Below, piece by piece: positions 25,385 to 35,273 of a stretch of DNA of 64,000 nt. The stretch is taken from assembly GCF_009925085.1 (NCBI RefSeq), contig NZ_JAABNR010000005.1, positions 1 through 64,000 of the forward strand, in the 5' to 3' direction. This DNA is from Stagnihabitans tardus (GTDB lineage Bacteria > Pseudomonadota > Alphaproteobacteria > Rhodobacterales > Rhodobacteraceae). Position 1 is the stretch's first letter, and every line of letters begins with the position of its first letter. Position numbers and translations under genes: made by a program. The notes under the pieces were generated by a model. That model saw nothing but the letters and a program-made list of their open reading frames with translations. It was not told the DNA's origin and did no database searches.

Positions 25385-26183
25385 GCGGCTTTTGTCCCTC
25401 CCCATGGCGGTGATCGCCTTCACCTGCCTTTACCCTTTGTTCTTCACGCTGAACAACGCATTGAAGACGAACAAGGAATATATCCTCGACCGCTTTGGCC
25501 TGGTGTCGAGCCCGACCTTCGAGAACTTCGTCCAGGCCTGGACCCGGTCACGGCTGAGCGAATATTTCCTGAACTCGGTCACCGCCACGGTCGGGGCCTG
25601 CCTGCTCTTGATCCTCCTGTCCTCGATGGCGGGCTTTGCCCTGGCGATCCTGCGCTTTCCGCTGAGGAGGCTGGTCTTCATCGCGATCCTGGCCAGCCTG
25701 ATGATCCCGGTGCAGGTCGTGCTGGTGCCGTTTTACAAGACGATCATCGCCTTTGGGCTGCTCAATACGCGGCTGGGCCTGATCCTGAGTTACACCGCGT
25801 TCTTCCTGCCGTTTTCGATCTACCTGATGACCTCCTTCTACGCCGGGCTGCCGCGAGAGCTGACCGAGGCCGCCCGGATCGACGGCTGTTCCTACCCCCA
25901 GATCTGGTGGCATGTGATCTTCCCGCTGGGCAAGCCCGCGATGATCACCCTGGGGATCCTGAACGCGCTCTACTGCTGGAACGACGTGCTGATCTCGCTT
26001 CTGGTCTTGCAGAACGAACGCACGCTGATGGTGGGCATTGCCGCCCTGCGGGGCGAATACACCACCAACGTGCCCTTGCTATGCGCGGGCATTGTGCTGG
26101 CCGCCCTGCCCATCGTGGCGCTTTACCTGATCTTCCAGCGCCAGATCGTGAACGGCATCGCGACCGGAGCCGTCAAGGGCTGA
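25377..26183 (+). CDS. Sugar ABC importer permease (MalG type)
   Basis: A 268-residue permease. The first membrane segment is LPMAVIAFTCLYPLFFTLNNAL; the EAA loop is ELTEAARIDGCSYPQIWWHV then FPLG. It ends GIATGAVKG. I choose the ATG at 25377, six bases after agagga, over the in-frame ATG at 25371. It overlaps the previous permease by eight bases. Its stop codon directly abuts the stop of the converging SDR gene, with no intergenic base. Confidence 0.9.
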   Translation: MFKRLLSLPMAVIAFTCLYPLFFTLNNALKTNKEYILDRFGLVSSPTFENFVQAWTRSRLSEYFLNSVTATVGACLLLILLSSMAGFALAILRFPLRRLVFIAILASLMIPVQVVLVPFYKTIIAFGLLNTRLGLILSYTAFFLPFSIYLMTSFYAGLPRELTEAARIDGCSYPQIWWHVIFPLGKPAMITLGILNALYCWNDVLISLLVLQNERTLMVGIAALRGEYTTNVPLLCAGIVLAALPIVALYLIFQRQIVNGIATGAVKG

Positions 26184-26951
26184 TCACCACACCGTCAGCC
26201 CGCCATCGACCGCCAATATCGCCCCGGTGATCAAGCTGGCGGCAGGCGAGGCCAGGAACAGCACCGCCGCCGCGACCTCGTCCGCCTTGCCCATCCGGCC
26301 CAGAGGCGTATCGGCGATCCAGACCGGGATGCGCTCTTGGTTCTCGGGAACGGCCAGAACCATGGGCGTCTCGATATAGGTCGGCGCAACGGCGTTGACG
26401 CGGATGCCATGCGGCGCCCATTCGGCGGCCAGGTTGCGCGTCAGGTGATGCACGGCGGCCTTGGAGGTGTTGTAGGCCGTCTGCGCCTGGGGCCGGTTGA
26501 CGATGGTCCCCGACATCGACCCGATGTTGACGATCACCCCCCGTTTGGCCGCAATCATCGCCCGGCCAAAGGCGCGGGCGCACCAGAAGACGCCGCCCAC
26601 ATTCACCTCCATCATCAGCCGCCATTCCGCGTCGGTCAGGTTCTCCGCCGAGGTCCCATTCCGCCCCACGCCCGCGTTGTTGATCAGCACCGAGGGCGCC
26701 CAATCCTGAAGCTCTGCCGCGCAGGCGTCCATCCGCGCCGGGTCGGTCACATCGCCCTGGATCGCGCGCGCCTGGAACCCCTTGGCGCGGAGCCCCTCTG
26801 CCGCCGCCTCGGCCTCCTCGAGCCGGGGCTCCAGGATCACCAGCCGCGCCCCCGCCTCGCCCAGGGCCTCGGCGCAGGCGAGGCCGATGCCCCGCCCGCC
26901 GCCGGTGATCAGGGCCGTCTCTCCGGCCAGTCGAAAGCGCTCCAGGTACAT
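26184..26951 (-). CDS. SDR family oxidoreductase
   Basis: A 255-residue classical short-chain dehydrogenase. The nucleotide motif is TGGGRGIG near residue 16, followed by NNAGVGRNG, a catalytic YNTSK (Tyr-x3-Lys) and a C-terminal GAILAVDGGLTVW. This FabG-like type oxidises or reduces sugar or polyol hydroxyls with NAD(P). It is the last gene of the minus-strand operon 30766-26184 and overlaps the preceding SDR by one base through ATGA. Its stop abuts the stop of the converging permease. Confidence 0.9.
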   Translation of the reverse strand: MYLERFRLAGETALITGGGRGIGLACAEALGEAGARLVILEPRLEEAEAAAEGLRAKGFQARAIQGDVTDPARMDACAAELQDWAPSVLINNAGVGRNGTSAENLTDAEWRLMMEVNVGGVFWCARAFGRAMIAAKRGVIVNIGSMSGTIVNRPQAQTAYNTSKAAVHHLTRNLAAEWAPHGIRVNAVAPTYIETPMVLAVPENQERIPVWIADTPLGRMGKADEVAAAVLFLASPAASLITGAILAVDGGLTVW

Positions 26952-27673
26952 CAGATGTCGAAGGCTGCGGGGAGGATGATCACGTCGCGGATCGTGACCG
27001 TCCGGGGCCGCGAGAGCATGAAGACGGCCGCCGCGCCGATCTCTTCGGCACCCAGGAGCGCACCGTCGGCCTTGGCCTTGGCCAGGCGCTCGGGCAGCCA
27101 GTCCTTCAGCAGCGCGGTCTCCACCGGGCCGGGGGAGAGCTCGCCCACGCGGATGCCGTGCTTCAGGGCCTGGCGGCGGACGGCGTTCACGAAGGCGGTG
27201 ACGGCGTGTTTGGAGGCGGTGTAGATCGGCTCCCAGACCACCGGCGTATGGCCCGCGACGGAGGAGGTCGCGAGGATATCCCCCGTGCCGCGTTCGATCA
27301 TATGGGGCAGGACGCGGTGGATGCAGCGGAAGACCGCGTTGATGTTGAGGTAAAGCATCCGGTCCCAGGCATCGGCGTCGCCTGTCCAGGCCTCACCCGC
27401 GATATAGGCGCCGGCATTGGCGTGGAAGACGTCGAGGTGGGGGACCAGCTTCAGGATGCCGGGCAGGATCTGGTCGATCGAGGCCGGGTCCAAAAGGTCG
27501 GCCTGAAGCGCCAGGGCCTTGGGGCCAAGCTCGGCGCAGATGCGGGCCATGGCTTCGGCGTCGCGGTCGATCAGGACGACGGTCGCGCCCTCGGCCCAAT
27601 AGGCCTTGACGCAGGCCAGCCCGATCCCCGAGGCGGCGCCGGTGATGGCGATGGTCTTGTCTTTCAACAACAT
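26951..27673 (-). CDS. SDR family oxidoreductase
   Basis: A 240-residue short-chain dehydrogenase/reductase: TGAASGIG cofactor motif, FHANAGAY in place of the usual NNAG, and catalytic TASKH following IYT (Tyr-x3-Lys). The start MLLKDKTIAIT at 27673 lies two bases upstream of the pfkB-type stop. It belongs to the operon with the kinase, ROK regulator and ketose 3-epimerase, so it probably interconverts a polyol and a ketose. The substrate is unresolved. Confidence 0.9.
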   Translation of the reverse strand: MLLKDKTIAITGAASGIGLACVKAYWAEGATVVLIDRDAEAMARICAELGPKALALQADLLDPASIDQILPGILKLVPHLDVFHANAGAYIAGEAWTGDADAWDRMLYLNINAVFRCIHRVLPHMIERGTGDILATSSVAGHTPVVWEPIYTASKHAVTAFVNAVRRQALKHGIRVGELSPGPVETALLKDWLPERLAKAKADGALLGAEEIGAAAVFMLSRPRTVTIRDVIILPAAFDI

Positions 27674-27675
27674 GG

Positions 27676-28626
27676 TCAGATCCTTGCAGCGATGAATTGG
27701 TTCAGGTCTTGCAGCGTGCCTGCGCCCTCCATCGGGCCCAGCACGGTGACATTGCGGGCGCCCGCAGCCGCCGCCAGTCGCAGCGGCTCGGCCAGGCCCA
27801 GGCGGCGGGCGGTCAGATAGGCGGCGCCGAAGCAGTCGCCCGCCCCGGTCGGGTCGATCTCGGTGACGGCGAAGGCCGCTTGGTCGAGGCGCCCCTCGCG
27901 GGTGAAGAGCGTGGCGCCCTGGTCGCCCCGTTTCAGCACGATCTCGGGGACCTTTTGCAGCAAGGCCGCGACGGCCTCGGCCTCTGTTGCATCGGGGAGG
28001 CCAGCGGCCAGTTGCAGCTCGGGCCCCGAGGGGAGCAGAAGGTCGCATTGCGCCACGACCTGGGCGAGGCGGGCCGAGGTCTCGGGCGTCATCAGCTCTT
28101 TCCTCAGGTTGGGGTCCAAGGAGACGCTGCCGCCGCGCGACTTCACCGCCGGGATGGCCTTGGCCAGCACGGCCCAAAGATGGGGGATGGCAAAGGCCGA
28201 GCCCATGACATGCAGATGCCCCGCGCGGGCGACCAGGGCGCGCGCCTCGGGTGTCATGGCGATCTGCCCCGCCGCCGATTTCGCGATGTTGAAGACGAAG
28301 TCGCGCCCTCCGTCCGGGCGATAGCGGACAAAGGCCGTGCCGGTGGGCAGGTCGGGCGAGATCGCCACGGCCGAGACATCGGCACCATCCGCGCGCAGGC
28401 GATCGGTGTTCAGCCGCCCGAAGTCGTCGTCTCCGACGCAACCCACGATGCCCGCCTGGCCGCCCAGCCTGGCGCATTGCGAGATGAAGATGGCGGGCGC
28501 GCCGCTGGGAAAGGGGCCGCGCAGGTCCAGGGCCTCGGTAAAACCATGGCCGGGCAGGGTGGCCATGATCTCGACGAGGATCTCGCCGAAGGTGATCGTC
28601 GGGCCTAGAGAGTCAGGGGAAAGCAT
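27676..28626 (-). CDS. PfkB family carbohydrate kinase
   Basis: A 316-residue ribokinase-fold sugar kinase. The N-terminal [10 protein letters not shown] and [16 protein letters not shown] segments and the C-terminal [14 protein letters not shown] (catalytic Asp and anion hole) are clear. The start is uncertain: [15 protein letters not shown] at 28626 is chosen because the fold begins at ITFGE, but an ATG at 28683 is also open. With a ketose 3-epimerase and SDRs in the operon, it most likely phosphorylates a ketose or keto-deoxy sugar. Confidence 0.9.
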   Translation of the reverse strand: MLSPDSLGPTITFGEILVEIMATLPGHGFTEALDLRGPFPSGAPAIFISQCARLGGQAGIVGCVGDDDFGRLNTDRLRADGADVSAVAISPDLPTGTAFVRYRPDGGRDFVFNIAKSAAGQIAMTPEARALVARAGHLHVMGSAFAIPHLWAVLAKAIPAVKSRGGSVSLDPNLRKELMTPETSARLAQVVAQCDLLLPSGPELQLAAGLPDATEAEAVAALLQKVPEIVLKRGDQGATLFTREGRLDQAAFAVTEIDPTGAGDCFGAAYLTARRLGLAEPLRLAAAAGARNVTVLGPMEGAGTLQDLNQFIAARI

Positions 28627-28734
28627 CGGGCCGGATCCAGGATAGCGCCTTGCGGCATCAGGTGAGGGGTCCGGCAACCCCATGATTCGACGTCAGGTTA
28701 GCCGGATTTGTCGCGCCGCGCAACATACCCTTCG

Positions 28735-29895
28735 TCAATTCGCCGCATCCGCTCCCGAGAGGGCGCGTTGATGCATCATGGCCGCCGCGCCAAAGGCCGC
28801 GCCGAAGGTGCTGTCGGGGGCAAGCTCGATGGGCGGCAGGGTAAAGCTCTGTGTCTGCGCGGTCAGCCGATGCACCTGCACCCGCGCCGCCACCAGCGGG
28901 TAAAGTGCCGCCACCGAGCCGCCGAGGATCACCCGGTCGGCATCGATGATCCGGCAGGTCTGGGTCAGGGCAAAGGCCAGGGTCTGGGCCCAGTCCTCGG
29001 CGATCAGCACGGCACGGGGTTCGCGTTCGGCCACTGCAGAGAGGAAGCTTGCGAGCGGTGCGCCATAGTCGGCCAGGAGGCGCCCCAGCCCCAGGCGCTC
29101 CTCGATCACGGGGCCGCCGGGGCCCATCTGCATGTGGCCGATCTCTCCAGCCAGGCCCCCGCCGCCGCGAAAGAGCCGCCCGTCGATCAGGATGCCGCCG
29201 CCGACCCCGGTCTCCATGTTGATCAGAAGCGTGACCCCGGGGGCCGAGAGCCTGCGCCCCCAGGTCACCCCCAGCGCCAGGGCATTGGCGTCGTTCTCGG
29301 CGCGCAGCGGAAGCCCCGGGGGCAGGTCGCCGACCTCGCGCGCAAGGGCCGCCAGGTCCAGGTCGCGCCAGCCCAAAAGCGGCGCAAGGCGCAGCCCCCC
29401 CGCCCGGTCCATCTGCGCCGGAACCGCGATGCCAATCCCTGCCAGCCGCCTCGGCCGCCCTGCCATTTGCAGCGCATGGGCCAGGGCCAGGCTGACCGAG
29501 GCCGTGGCGCCGTCGAAGGCCCGAGTCTCGGTGCGCAGCACCCGGGCCGAGAGGTCCAGCTCGACGACGGAAAGATGTTCGACCCCCAGTTCCAGCCCCA
29601 GGAAACTCATGGAATCGGGGATCAGGTCCAGGAGGATCCCGGGCCGCCCCGGCCCCGGTGCGGGGGCGCTGGCGGCGGTCTCGCGGACCAGGCCCTGGTC
29701 GATCAGGCTGGCGATGATATGGCCCGAGGAGGAGCGGTTGAGCCCCATGACTCGCGCCATATCGGCCCGCGTCATCCGCCCCTGTTCATAAAGCGCGCGC
29801 AGGGCGGCCTTTTCGCTGGGCAGATCGGGAAGGCGGGGCGGGCTGTGCATCGCGGCAGAATCGGCGTCCGGCGGCCTTTGGTCAAGGGCGCGCAT
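28735..29895 (-). CDS. ROK family transcriptional regulator
   Basis: A 386-residue ROK repressor with an N-terminal winged helix (SEKAALRALYEQGRMTRADMARVMGLNRSSSG) and a sugar-kinase-like domain (GIGIAVPAQ, AENDANALALG, NMETGVGGGILIDG, GEIGHMQMG). The cysteine zinc motif usual after GEIGH is absent. The ATG at 29895 overlaps the 3-epimerase stop by 14 bases; an in-frame ATG at 29850 is an alternative. It probably regulates this operon, acting on the TTGTTG dyad at 30783. Confidence 0.9.
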   Translation of the reverse strand: MRALDQRPPDADSAAMHSPPRLPDLPSEKAALRALYEQGRMTRADMARVMGLNRSSSGHIIASLIDQGLVRETAASAPAPGPGRPGILLDLIPDSMSFLGLELGVEHLSVVELDLSARVLRTETRAFDGATASVSLALAHALQMAGRPRRLAGIGIAVPAQMDRAGGLRLAPLLGWRDLDLAALAREVGDLPPGLPLRAENDANALALGVTWGRRLSAPGVTLLINMETGVGGGILIDGRLFRGGGGLAGEIGHMQMGPGGPVIEERLGLGRLLADYGAPLASFLSAVAEREPRAVLIAEDWAQTLAFALTQTCRIIDADRVILGGSVAALYPLVAARVQVHRLTAQTQSFTLPPIELAPDSTFGAAFGAAAMMHQRALSGADAAN

Positions 29896-30766
29896 TGGTC
29901 TGGCGCCGTCGCAGGGCCTCGGTCCGTTTCAGGTCGATGAAGGCTTTCGCATGGGCGGCCAGGGGCACGCTGTCCGTCCAGGTGTCGCGCCAGATCGCGC
30001 AGGCCAGCGACAGGCTCTCATCCACCACGGCGCCCGAGAAGCTCTCAAACGTCATGTCGCGGGCATAGCCGATGTCCAGGAGCGCATCGAACTGGGCGGC
30101 AAAGTCGATGACACCGTCGCCCAGGTAGCCCCGGTTCGATTCGCCGATGTGGAAATAGCCCAGGCGGTCGCCGGCCAGGCGGATCGCGGCCGCCGGATTG
30201 GCCTCTTCGATGTTCATGTGGAAGGTGTCGAGATGCAGCCGCACATCGTCGCGGCCCACCAGGTCGAGGTATTCCAGCCCCTGGGCCGTGGTGTTCAACA
30301 GGTTGGTCTCGAAGCGGTTGACGACCTCCAGCACGATTTCCACCCCGGCCGCCTTGGCCTTTTCGGCGGTCTTGGCGATGACCTCGGCGGAAGTCTTGCG
30401 GCCATCCGCCGAGGGCAGGGCGTTGTATTTCGTATGGGCCGAATAGAGGATCCCGCCCAACCGGACGCCCCCGATATCGCGCACCGCCGCTACGGCCGAG
30501 GCCAAAAGCGCCTCTCCGGCGGCGACCTTGTCGCGGTCGGTCGAGGAGATATCGGCCGAAACCGGCAGGCCCATGGTCACCGTTATCCCGAGGTCCAGCG
30601 CCTGGGCCCGTTTCGCCAGGGCGGAAAGGTCGAACTTCTCGGGCCGCAGATAGGCCAGCTCTATGGCCTTGAACCCGGCCTCTGCCGAGCGGTCCATCGC
30701 CATCTCCAGCCCCTCTTGCGTCGTGCCACCGGTCCAGACGAAAGAGTGAATGCCAAGCCGTGCCAT
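29882..30766 (-). CDS. Ketose 3-epimerase (tagatose/psicose 3-epimerase-like)
   Basis: A 294-residue TIM barrel of the D-tagatose/D-psicose 3-epimerase group. Metal ligands appear as E147 (VLEVVNRFE), D180 (HLDTFHMN), H206 (YFHIGES) and E241 (TFESF), with GESNRGYLG after the His. The enzyme epimerises free ketoses at C3 with Mn or Co. It is the first gene of the minus-strand operon (start 30766, gggag site upstream), divergent from the AraC regulator. Its product would be phosphorylated by the PfkB kinase downstream. Confidence 0.9.
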   Translation of the reverse strand: MARLGIHSFVWTGGTTQEGLEMAMDRSAEAGFKAIELAYLRPEKFDLSALAKRAQALDLGITVTMGLPVSADISSTDRDKVAAGEALLASAVAAVRDIGGVRLGGILYSAHTKYNALPSADGRKTSAEVIAKTAEKAKAAGVEIVLEVVNRFETNLLNTTAQGLEYLDLVGRDDVRLHLDTFHMNIEEANPAAAIRLAGDRLGYFHIGESNRGYLGDGVIDFAAQFDALLDIGYARDMTFESFSGAVVDESLSLACAIWRDTWTDSVPLAAHAKAFIDLKRTEALRRRQTNARP

Positions 30767-30782
30767 GGGGGACTCCTATATG

Positions 30783-30922
30783 TTGTTGTGTGCAACAAAA
30801 TCACGAAACCGCAGCGAGTCAAGTGGGTTTCGCAGCGGATGCCCCTGCGGCAATGCAGGCGCAGCAGGAATAACCAGTTGACACGACTCGGCTTGCGGAT
30901 GATTTGTTGTTTAAAGCAACAT
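30783..30922. promoter_or_regulatory. Divergent promoter region with TTGTTG/CAACAA dyads
   Basis: The 170-base gap between the 3-epimerase gene (starts 30766) and araC-type gene (starts 30937) holds the dyad ttgttg-tgtg-caacaa at 30783-30798, 17 bases from the epimerase start. A weaker related one, ttgttg-7 bases-caacat, lies at 30904-30922, 15 bases from the AraC start. Each is placed to control one direction. The ROK and AraC proteins encoded on either side are the candidate binders. Confidence 0.6.
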
Positions 30923-30936
30923 AACGGGAGGGGAAG

Positions 30937-31881
30937 ATGAAGGGACAGCTTCGGCTTGTGCCGCATTACGAAGTCATCGTTTGCCCGCCCGAGGAAAGCT
31001 TCCGCTGGTACAGCCACGACTACCCCTGGCACCTGGCCAAGTTCAACTATCACCCGGAGTATGAGCTGCACCTGAACCGCATCTCCTCGGGGACGATGAT
31101 GGTGGGCGACTACCTGGGCGACTTTGGCCCGGGGAACCTGGTGCTGACCGGGCCCAATGTGCCGCACAACTGGGTGTCGAATATCGCGCCCGGAGAGGTG
31201 ATCCGCACCCGCGACATGCTGATCCAGTTCACTCCGGACTGGGCCGAAAAAATCGCGGGCCTGTGCCCCGAGCTGGGCCGGCTGCGGGCGCTTTTCGACG
31301 ATGCGGCCTGGGGGGTGGAGTTCTCGGGCCTGACGGCACGAGACGGCGCGCGGATGCTGGAGGAACTGGGGACGGCCACGGGGCCTGACCGCTTCTTCCT
31401 CTTCCTGCGGCTCCTGGAGCGGCTGGGGCGGAACCCGGCGGACCGCCGCAAGCTCTCGCGCCAGGCGCCCCTGGAGGCCGCGGCCCTGCCGGGCCAGGTC
31501 GACCGCGCCATGCGCTTCCTGAACGAGAACCTCTCCGAAGAGATCGACCTGACGACCGCCGCCGCCAAGGCCGGGCTGACGCCGCAGACCTTCTCCCGCG
31601 CCTTCAAGCGCCAGACCGGGCATACTTTCGCCAGCTACCTGGTGATGGCGCGGGTCTATGCGGCCTGCACCGCGCTGACCCAAAGCCATGCGCCCATCAC
31701 CGATATCTGCTTTGACGTCGGCTTCAACTCGATCGCCAACTTCAACCGGCAGTTCCTGAAGATCACCGGGCGCACGCCGTCCGACTACCGCCGCGCCGCC
31801 CACCGAATCGCCGCCGAAGGTCATGACGTGACAGAACAGTTTTCGCCCCGGGAATCGCGTATTTCAGGCGGAAAAGGTTAG
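30937..31881 (+). CDS. AraC family transcriptional regulator
   Basis: A 314-residue regulator with an N-terminal cupin-type sensor ([24 protein letters not shown]) and two C-terminal helix-turn-helices ([20 protein letters not shown], then [20 protein letters not shown] and RTPSDYR). It is a typical activator of sugar or polyol genes. It lies upstream of and parallel to the pentitol importer operon (32081-39055), which it presumably activates, and divergent from the 3-epimerase operon. Confidence 0.93.
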   Translation: MKGQLRLVPHYEVIVCPPEESFRWYSHDYPWHLAKFNYHPEYELHLNRISSGTMMVGDYLGDFGPGNLVLTGPNVPHNWVSNIAPGEVIRTRDMLIQFTPDWAEKIAGLCPELGRLRALFDDAAWGVEFSGLTARDGARMLEELGTATGPDRFFLFLRLLERLGRNPADRRKLSRQAPLEAAALPGQVDRAMRFLNENLSEEIDLTTAAAKAGLTPQTFSRAFKRQTGHTFASYLVMARVYAACTALTQSHAPITDICFDVGFNSIANFNRQFLKITGRTPSDYRRAAHRIAAEGHDVTEQFSPRESRISGGKG

Positions 31882-32013
31882 GTCTGGCGCGGTCTGCGCG
31901 TGGCGCGACCCCGTCCCGACCCCTAACGTAGATGAACGCCAAATCCCCGACGGCTCCGGCAAGCCATTGGGAAGTCAGGCGAATTCTGTCCGAAGTCGCG
32001 AGAGGAGGCGCGA

Positions 32014-32029
32014 TTTCCGGGCCCGGAAA
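32014..32029. promoter_or_regulatory. 16-bp perfect palindrome upstream of importer operon
   Basis: The sequence tttccgggcccggaaa is a perfect palindrome 52 bases before the binding-protein start, inside the 199-base gap after the AraC gene. It may be an operator or simply a GC-rich dyad. No other signal in the gap is convincing except the aaggagga ribosome site at 32069-32076. Confidence 0.35.
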
Positions 32030-32080
32030 CCTGCGCCCATAGCGCGGGAAAGACCAAGACAATCCAGCAAGGAGGAATGG

Positions 32081-33508
32081 ATGTATCTCAAGTCCAAGAT
32101 CACGGCCATTGCGGCCGTTCTGATGACCACCGCCTTCCCCGCTTTCGCCGACTTCTGGTCGGATGCGGGCGCGAAATACAAGGGCGTCGTGCTGCACGGC
32201 GTGACCGAAAGCTCGCCGCCCTCGGTCTATATCAAGGAAGTCCTGGCCCCGCAGTTCGAAGCCGCCACCGGCATCAAGGTCGAGATCGAGACGACCTCCT
32301 GGGACCAGATGTACGACAAGGCCATCAAGGACATGGAGGCCGGGACCGGTCTGTATGACATGGTCTATATCGAGCAGGACATCATCTACGCCTATCTGTC
32401 GCGCAACTTCCTGGTCGACATGACCCAGACCCTGGCCGACAAGCCGGAGCTGAAGGCGCCGACCTATGACGACGCCAACTTCACGACCTTTGCGAACTAC
32501 TTCAAGAACGCCGACGGGCATCTGTTCGGCGTGCCGATGGAAGCCTTCATCAAGCTGTATCTCTACCGCAAGGACCTGTTCGAGAACCCGGACATCCAGG
32601 CCGCCTACAAGGCCAAGACCGGCAAGGACCTGGCGCCCGCGACGACCCACGAGGATTACACCGCCATCGCCGAATTCTTCACCGAATACGGCAAGGAAAA
32701 GGGCATGGAGCTTTGGGGCACGACCGCCCAGGCCCATACCGGCCATGCAGCTTCGTGGTACGAATACTACGAGTCGATCGCGCCCACCTTCGGCGTCTAC
32801 AACTGGGGCATCGACCCGGCCAACAACTATGCGGCCTCGGTCGCCAATGGCGGTCGGATGAACTCGGATGAAGCCAAGGCGGCCATGAAATACTGGCTGC
32901 ACCTGCGCGACATCGCTCCGCCTGAATCGGCCCAGTCGACCTGGACCGAGACCGCGACGACCTTTGCCGCCGGCCGTGCGGCCCAAGGGCTGATCTATGG
33001 CGAGAACGCCGCCTGGATTGCGTCCGATGCCGAGAAGTCGAAAGTCGTGGGCCAGGTCGGTTTCGCGCTTCCCCCGCTCGCCGATGGCGTGATGGCGGCG
33101 GCCGAGGGCGGCACGGGCTATATCGGCTACTATGACGGCGGCGCCTTTGGTCTGCCGGTGACCTCCAAGAACCAGGAAGCCGCGCTTCTCTTCCTGCAGT
33201 TCATTGGCCAGAACGAGGTTCAGCCCGACTGGGCGGTCGCGGCTCCGCGCATCACCAACTCCGCCACCTATGACGACCCCAAGGTCGTGGCGATGGATGC
33301 GACGCTGGGCGGCTACTACACGATGCTGAAGGACCAGGGCAAACTCTTCGCCGGTGCGCCGCCCTATCCGTTCCACGCCCAGGTGCGTGAAGCGACCGCG
33401 CCGATCTTCTATCAAATCCTGACCGGGGCCATTGGCCCGGATGAAGGTCTGGATGCGATGGCCGCCAAGGCCGAGGAAGAGCTGACCAACCTCGGGTATC
33501 GTCAATAA
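32081..33508 (+). CDS. Polyol/sugar ABC importer substrate-binding protein
   Basis: A 475-residue extracellular solute-binding protein, family 1. The Sec signal is [23 protein letters not shown], cleaved before DFWSDAG. The mature part has [20 protein letters not shown] and [20 protein letters not shown], usual for this subgroup. The start at 32081 has a strong aaggagg site. Dehydrogenases downstream suggest a pentitol or hexitol ligand (xylitol, arabitol). A 9-bp hairpin follows the stop, and two permeases come next. Confidence 0.92.
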   Translation: MYLKSKITAIAAVLMTTAFPAFADFWSDAGAKYKGVVLHGVTESSPPSVYIKEVLAPQFEAATGIKVEIETTSWDQMYDKAIKDMEAGTGLYDMVYIEQDIIYAYLSRNFLVDMTQTLADKPELKAPTYDDANFTTFANYFKNADGHLFGVPMEAFIKLYLYRKDLFENPDIQAAYKAKTGKDLAPATTHEDYTAIAEFFTEYGKEKGMELWGTTAQAHTGHAASWYEYYESIAPTFGVYNWGIDPANNYAASVANGGRMNSDEAKAAMKYWLHLRDIAPPESAQSTWTETATTFAAGRAAQGLIYGENAAWIASDAEKSKVVGQVGFALPPLADGVMAAAEGGTGYIGYYDGGAFGLPVTSKNQEAALLFLQFIGQNEVQPDWAVAAPRITNSATYDDPKVVAMDATLGGYYTMLKDQGKLFAGAPPYPFHAQVREATAPIFYQILTGAIGPDEGLDAMAAKAEEELTNLGYRQ

Positions 33509-33517
33509 CACCAAGAT

Positions 33518-33539
33518 CCCCGGCCGGAGACGGCCGGGG
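33518..33539 (+). promoter_or_regulatory. Intercistronic hairpin between SBP and permease
   Basis: A perfect 9-bp GC stem (ccccggccg / cggccgggg) with loop gaga, ten bases after the binding-protein stop and 18 before the permease start. No T run follows. It probably sets a high binding-protein to permease ratio by stabilising the upstream message. Confidence 0.65.
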
Positions 33540-33557
33540 CTCCCAGGGGAGGGGAAG

Positions 33558-34439
33558 ATGAGATCGAACAGAACCGGCTGGCTGATGCTGGCCCCCACGC
33601 TTGCCATCCTTGGCACCTTCGGCATCCTGCCCTTCATCTATGTGGTTTACGTGGCCTTCCACCGCTGGAACCCTTTCGGCGCCAGCCCCGACATGGTCTA
33701 CAACGGCGCCAAGAACTTCCGCCGCCTGGTCTTCGATGCGGAATTCCTGACGGCCATCGCCTATACGCTGAAATTCGCGGTCTTCGCCGTGGGGTCAGAG
33801 GTGATCCTGGGCTATTTCCTCGCCCAGCTTCTGATGAAGAACTTCCCCGGCAAGGCGTTTTTCCGCACCATCCACACCCTGCCGCTGATCGTGGCGCCCA
33901 TCGTCGTGGGCTCGGTCTGGCGGCTGATGACCACGCCCTCCATCGGGATCATCCCGCATTACCTGAACGAGTTCTTCGGCTATGACATGAACATGGGAAG
34001 GGACGCGGGCACCGCCTTCCTGATGACCGTGATCATGGACATCTGGCACTGGACGCCGCTCGTCACCCTGACGCTTCTGGCCGCGCTGCTGGCTCTGCCC
34101 CGTGACCCCTTCGAGCAGGCCGAGATCGACGGCGCCAACCGGCGGCAGATCTTCTGGCACATCACGCTCCCGATGATCAAACCGGCCATCCTCGCCACGG
34201 TCTTCATCCGCCTGATGGACGCGCTCCGCACGGTCGACGAGGTCTGGATGCTGACCGGAGGCGGCCCGGGCGATGCCACCCGCTATGTCGGCCTGCATAT
34301 CTGGAAGGTGGTCTTCCCCAAGACCGACTACGGCTATGGCTCGGCGATTTCCATCATCGTCCTCTACCTGACCCTGGTCATGTGCTGGATTCTTTACGTG
34401 GCGCTGGTCGCCCCCCGTCCGAAGAAAGAGGTCCTGTGA
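33558..34439 (+). CDS. Polyol/sugar ABC importer permease (MalF type)
   Basis: A 293-residue permease beginning [20 protein letters not shown], with about six membrane segments. The EAA-type loop is [19 protein letters not shown] then TLPM, and [18 protein letters not shown] is the MalF-type C-terminal segment. An aggggaggggaag ribosome site precedes the ATG. The stop overlaps the next permease start (TGATG). Confidence 0.93.
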   Translation: MRSNRTGWLMLAPTLAILGTFGILPFIYVVYVAFHRWNPFGASPDMVYNGAKNFRRLVFDAEFLTAIAYTLKFAVFAVGSEVILGYFLAQLLMKNFPGKAFFRTIHTLPLIVAPIVVGSVWRLMTTPSIGIIPHYLNEFFGYDMNMGRDAGTAFLMTVIMDIWHWTPLVTLTLLAALLALPRDPFEQAEIDGANRRQIFWHITLPMIKPAILATVFIRLMDALRTVDEVWMLTGGGPGDATRYVGLHIWKVVFPKTDYGYGSAISIIVLYLTLVMCWILYVALVAPRPKKEVL

Positions 34440-35269
34440 TGCGCGGTCCCATCTCGCAACTCATGCTTTGGCTGGCCCTGTCCTTCCTGACGCTGTTTCC
34501 GATCTACTGGCTTTTCGTCATCTCGGTCACCCCGGCGGTGGAGCTGTTCTCCACCCCCTCGATCCTGATCGACACCGCGATCTGGACCAATTACCGCGAG
34601 ATCTTCCACGACGAGACCCTGCGGCGCTACATGCTGAACTCGGTCATCATCTCGACGGGCAATGCCTGCCTGGTGACGGTCCTGGCCTTCTTCGCCTGCT
34701 ATGCGCTGTCGCGCTTCGACCTGGGCGGGAAAGAGAACATCTTCTTCTGGACCATCACCAACCGGATGGCGCCCGCGGCGGTCTTCCTGCTGCCCCTGTT
34801 CCTTCTCTTCACCAAGGTCTTCGCCATCGGCGACTGGAAGCTTTACGACACCCATGTCGGCATGATCCTGCTTTACTGCACCTTCAACCTGCCCTTCGCG
34901 ATCTGGACCCTGCGGCCCACCATCGACGGCATCCCGAAAGAGCTGGACGAGGCCGCAACGGTTGACGGCGCCTCGACCTGGACCGTGATCCGCCACGTGG
35001 TCTTCCCCCTGGCCGCCCCGGGCCTCGCGGTCACGCTGATCCTGACCTGGGTCTTCGCCTGGAACGAGTTCCTGCTGGCGGCCACGCTCACCTCCTTCAA
35101 CGCCCGCACCATCACCACGGGGCTTTCCGAATACGTGACCACGACGGGGACGGAATGGGGCAAGATGGCCTCCATCGCCATCATCACCCTGATCCCGGCG
35201 CTCGTGATCTTCTCGGTCGTCCAGCGTCATATCGTGGCGGGCCTCACCTTCGGCGCGGTCAAGGAGTAA
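34439..35269 (+). CDS. Polyol/sugar ABC importer permease (MalG type)
   Basis: A 276-residue permease: [20 protein letters not shown] forms the first membrane segment, the EAA loop reads [20 protein letters not shown] then FPLA, and the C-terminus is [13 protein letters not shown]. It starts in the stop codon of the preceding permease. Four bases after its stop comes a 59-residue membrane-protein gene, so the whole set is one operon. Confidence 0.93.
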   Translation: MRGPISQLMLWLALSFLTLFPIYWLFVISVTPAVELFSTPSILIDTAIWTNYREIFHDETLRRYMLNSVIISTGNACLVTVLAFFACYALSRFDLGGKENIFFWTITNRMAPAAVFLLPLFLLFTKVFAIGDWKLYDTHVGMILLYCTFNLPFAIWTLRPTIDGIPKELDEAATVDGASTWTVIRHVVFPLAAPGLAVTLILTWVFAWNEFLLAATLTSFNARTITTGLSEYVTTTGTEWGKMASIAIITLIPALVIFSVVQRHIVAGLTFGAVKE

Positions 35270-35273
35270 GCCC

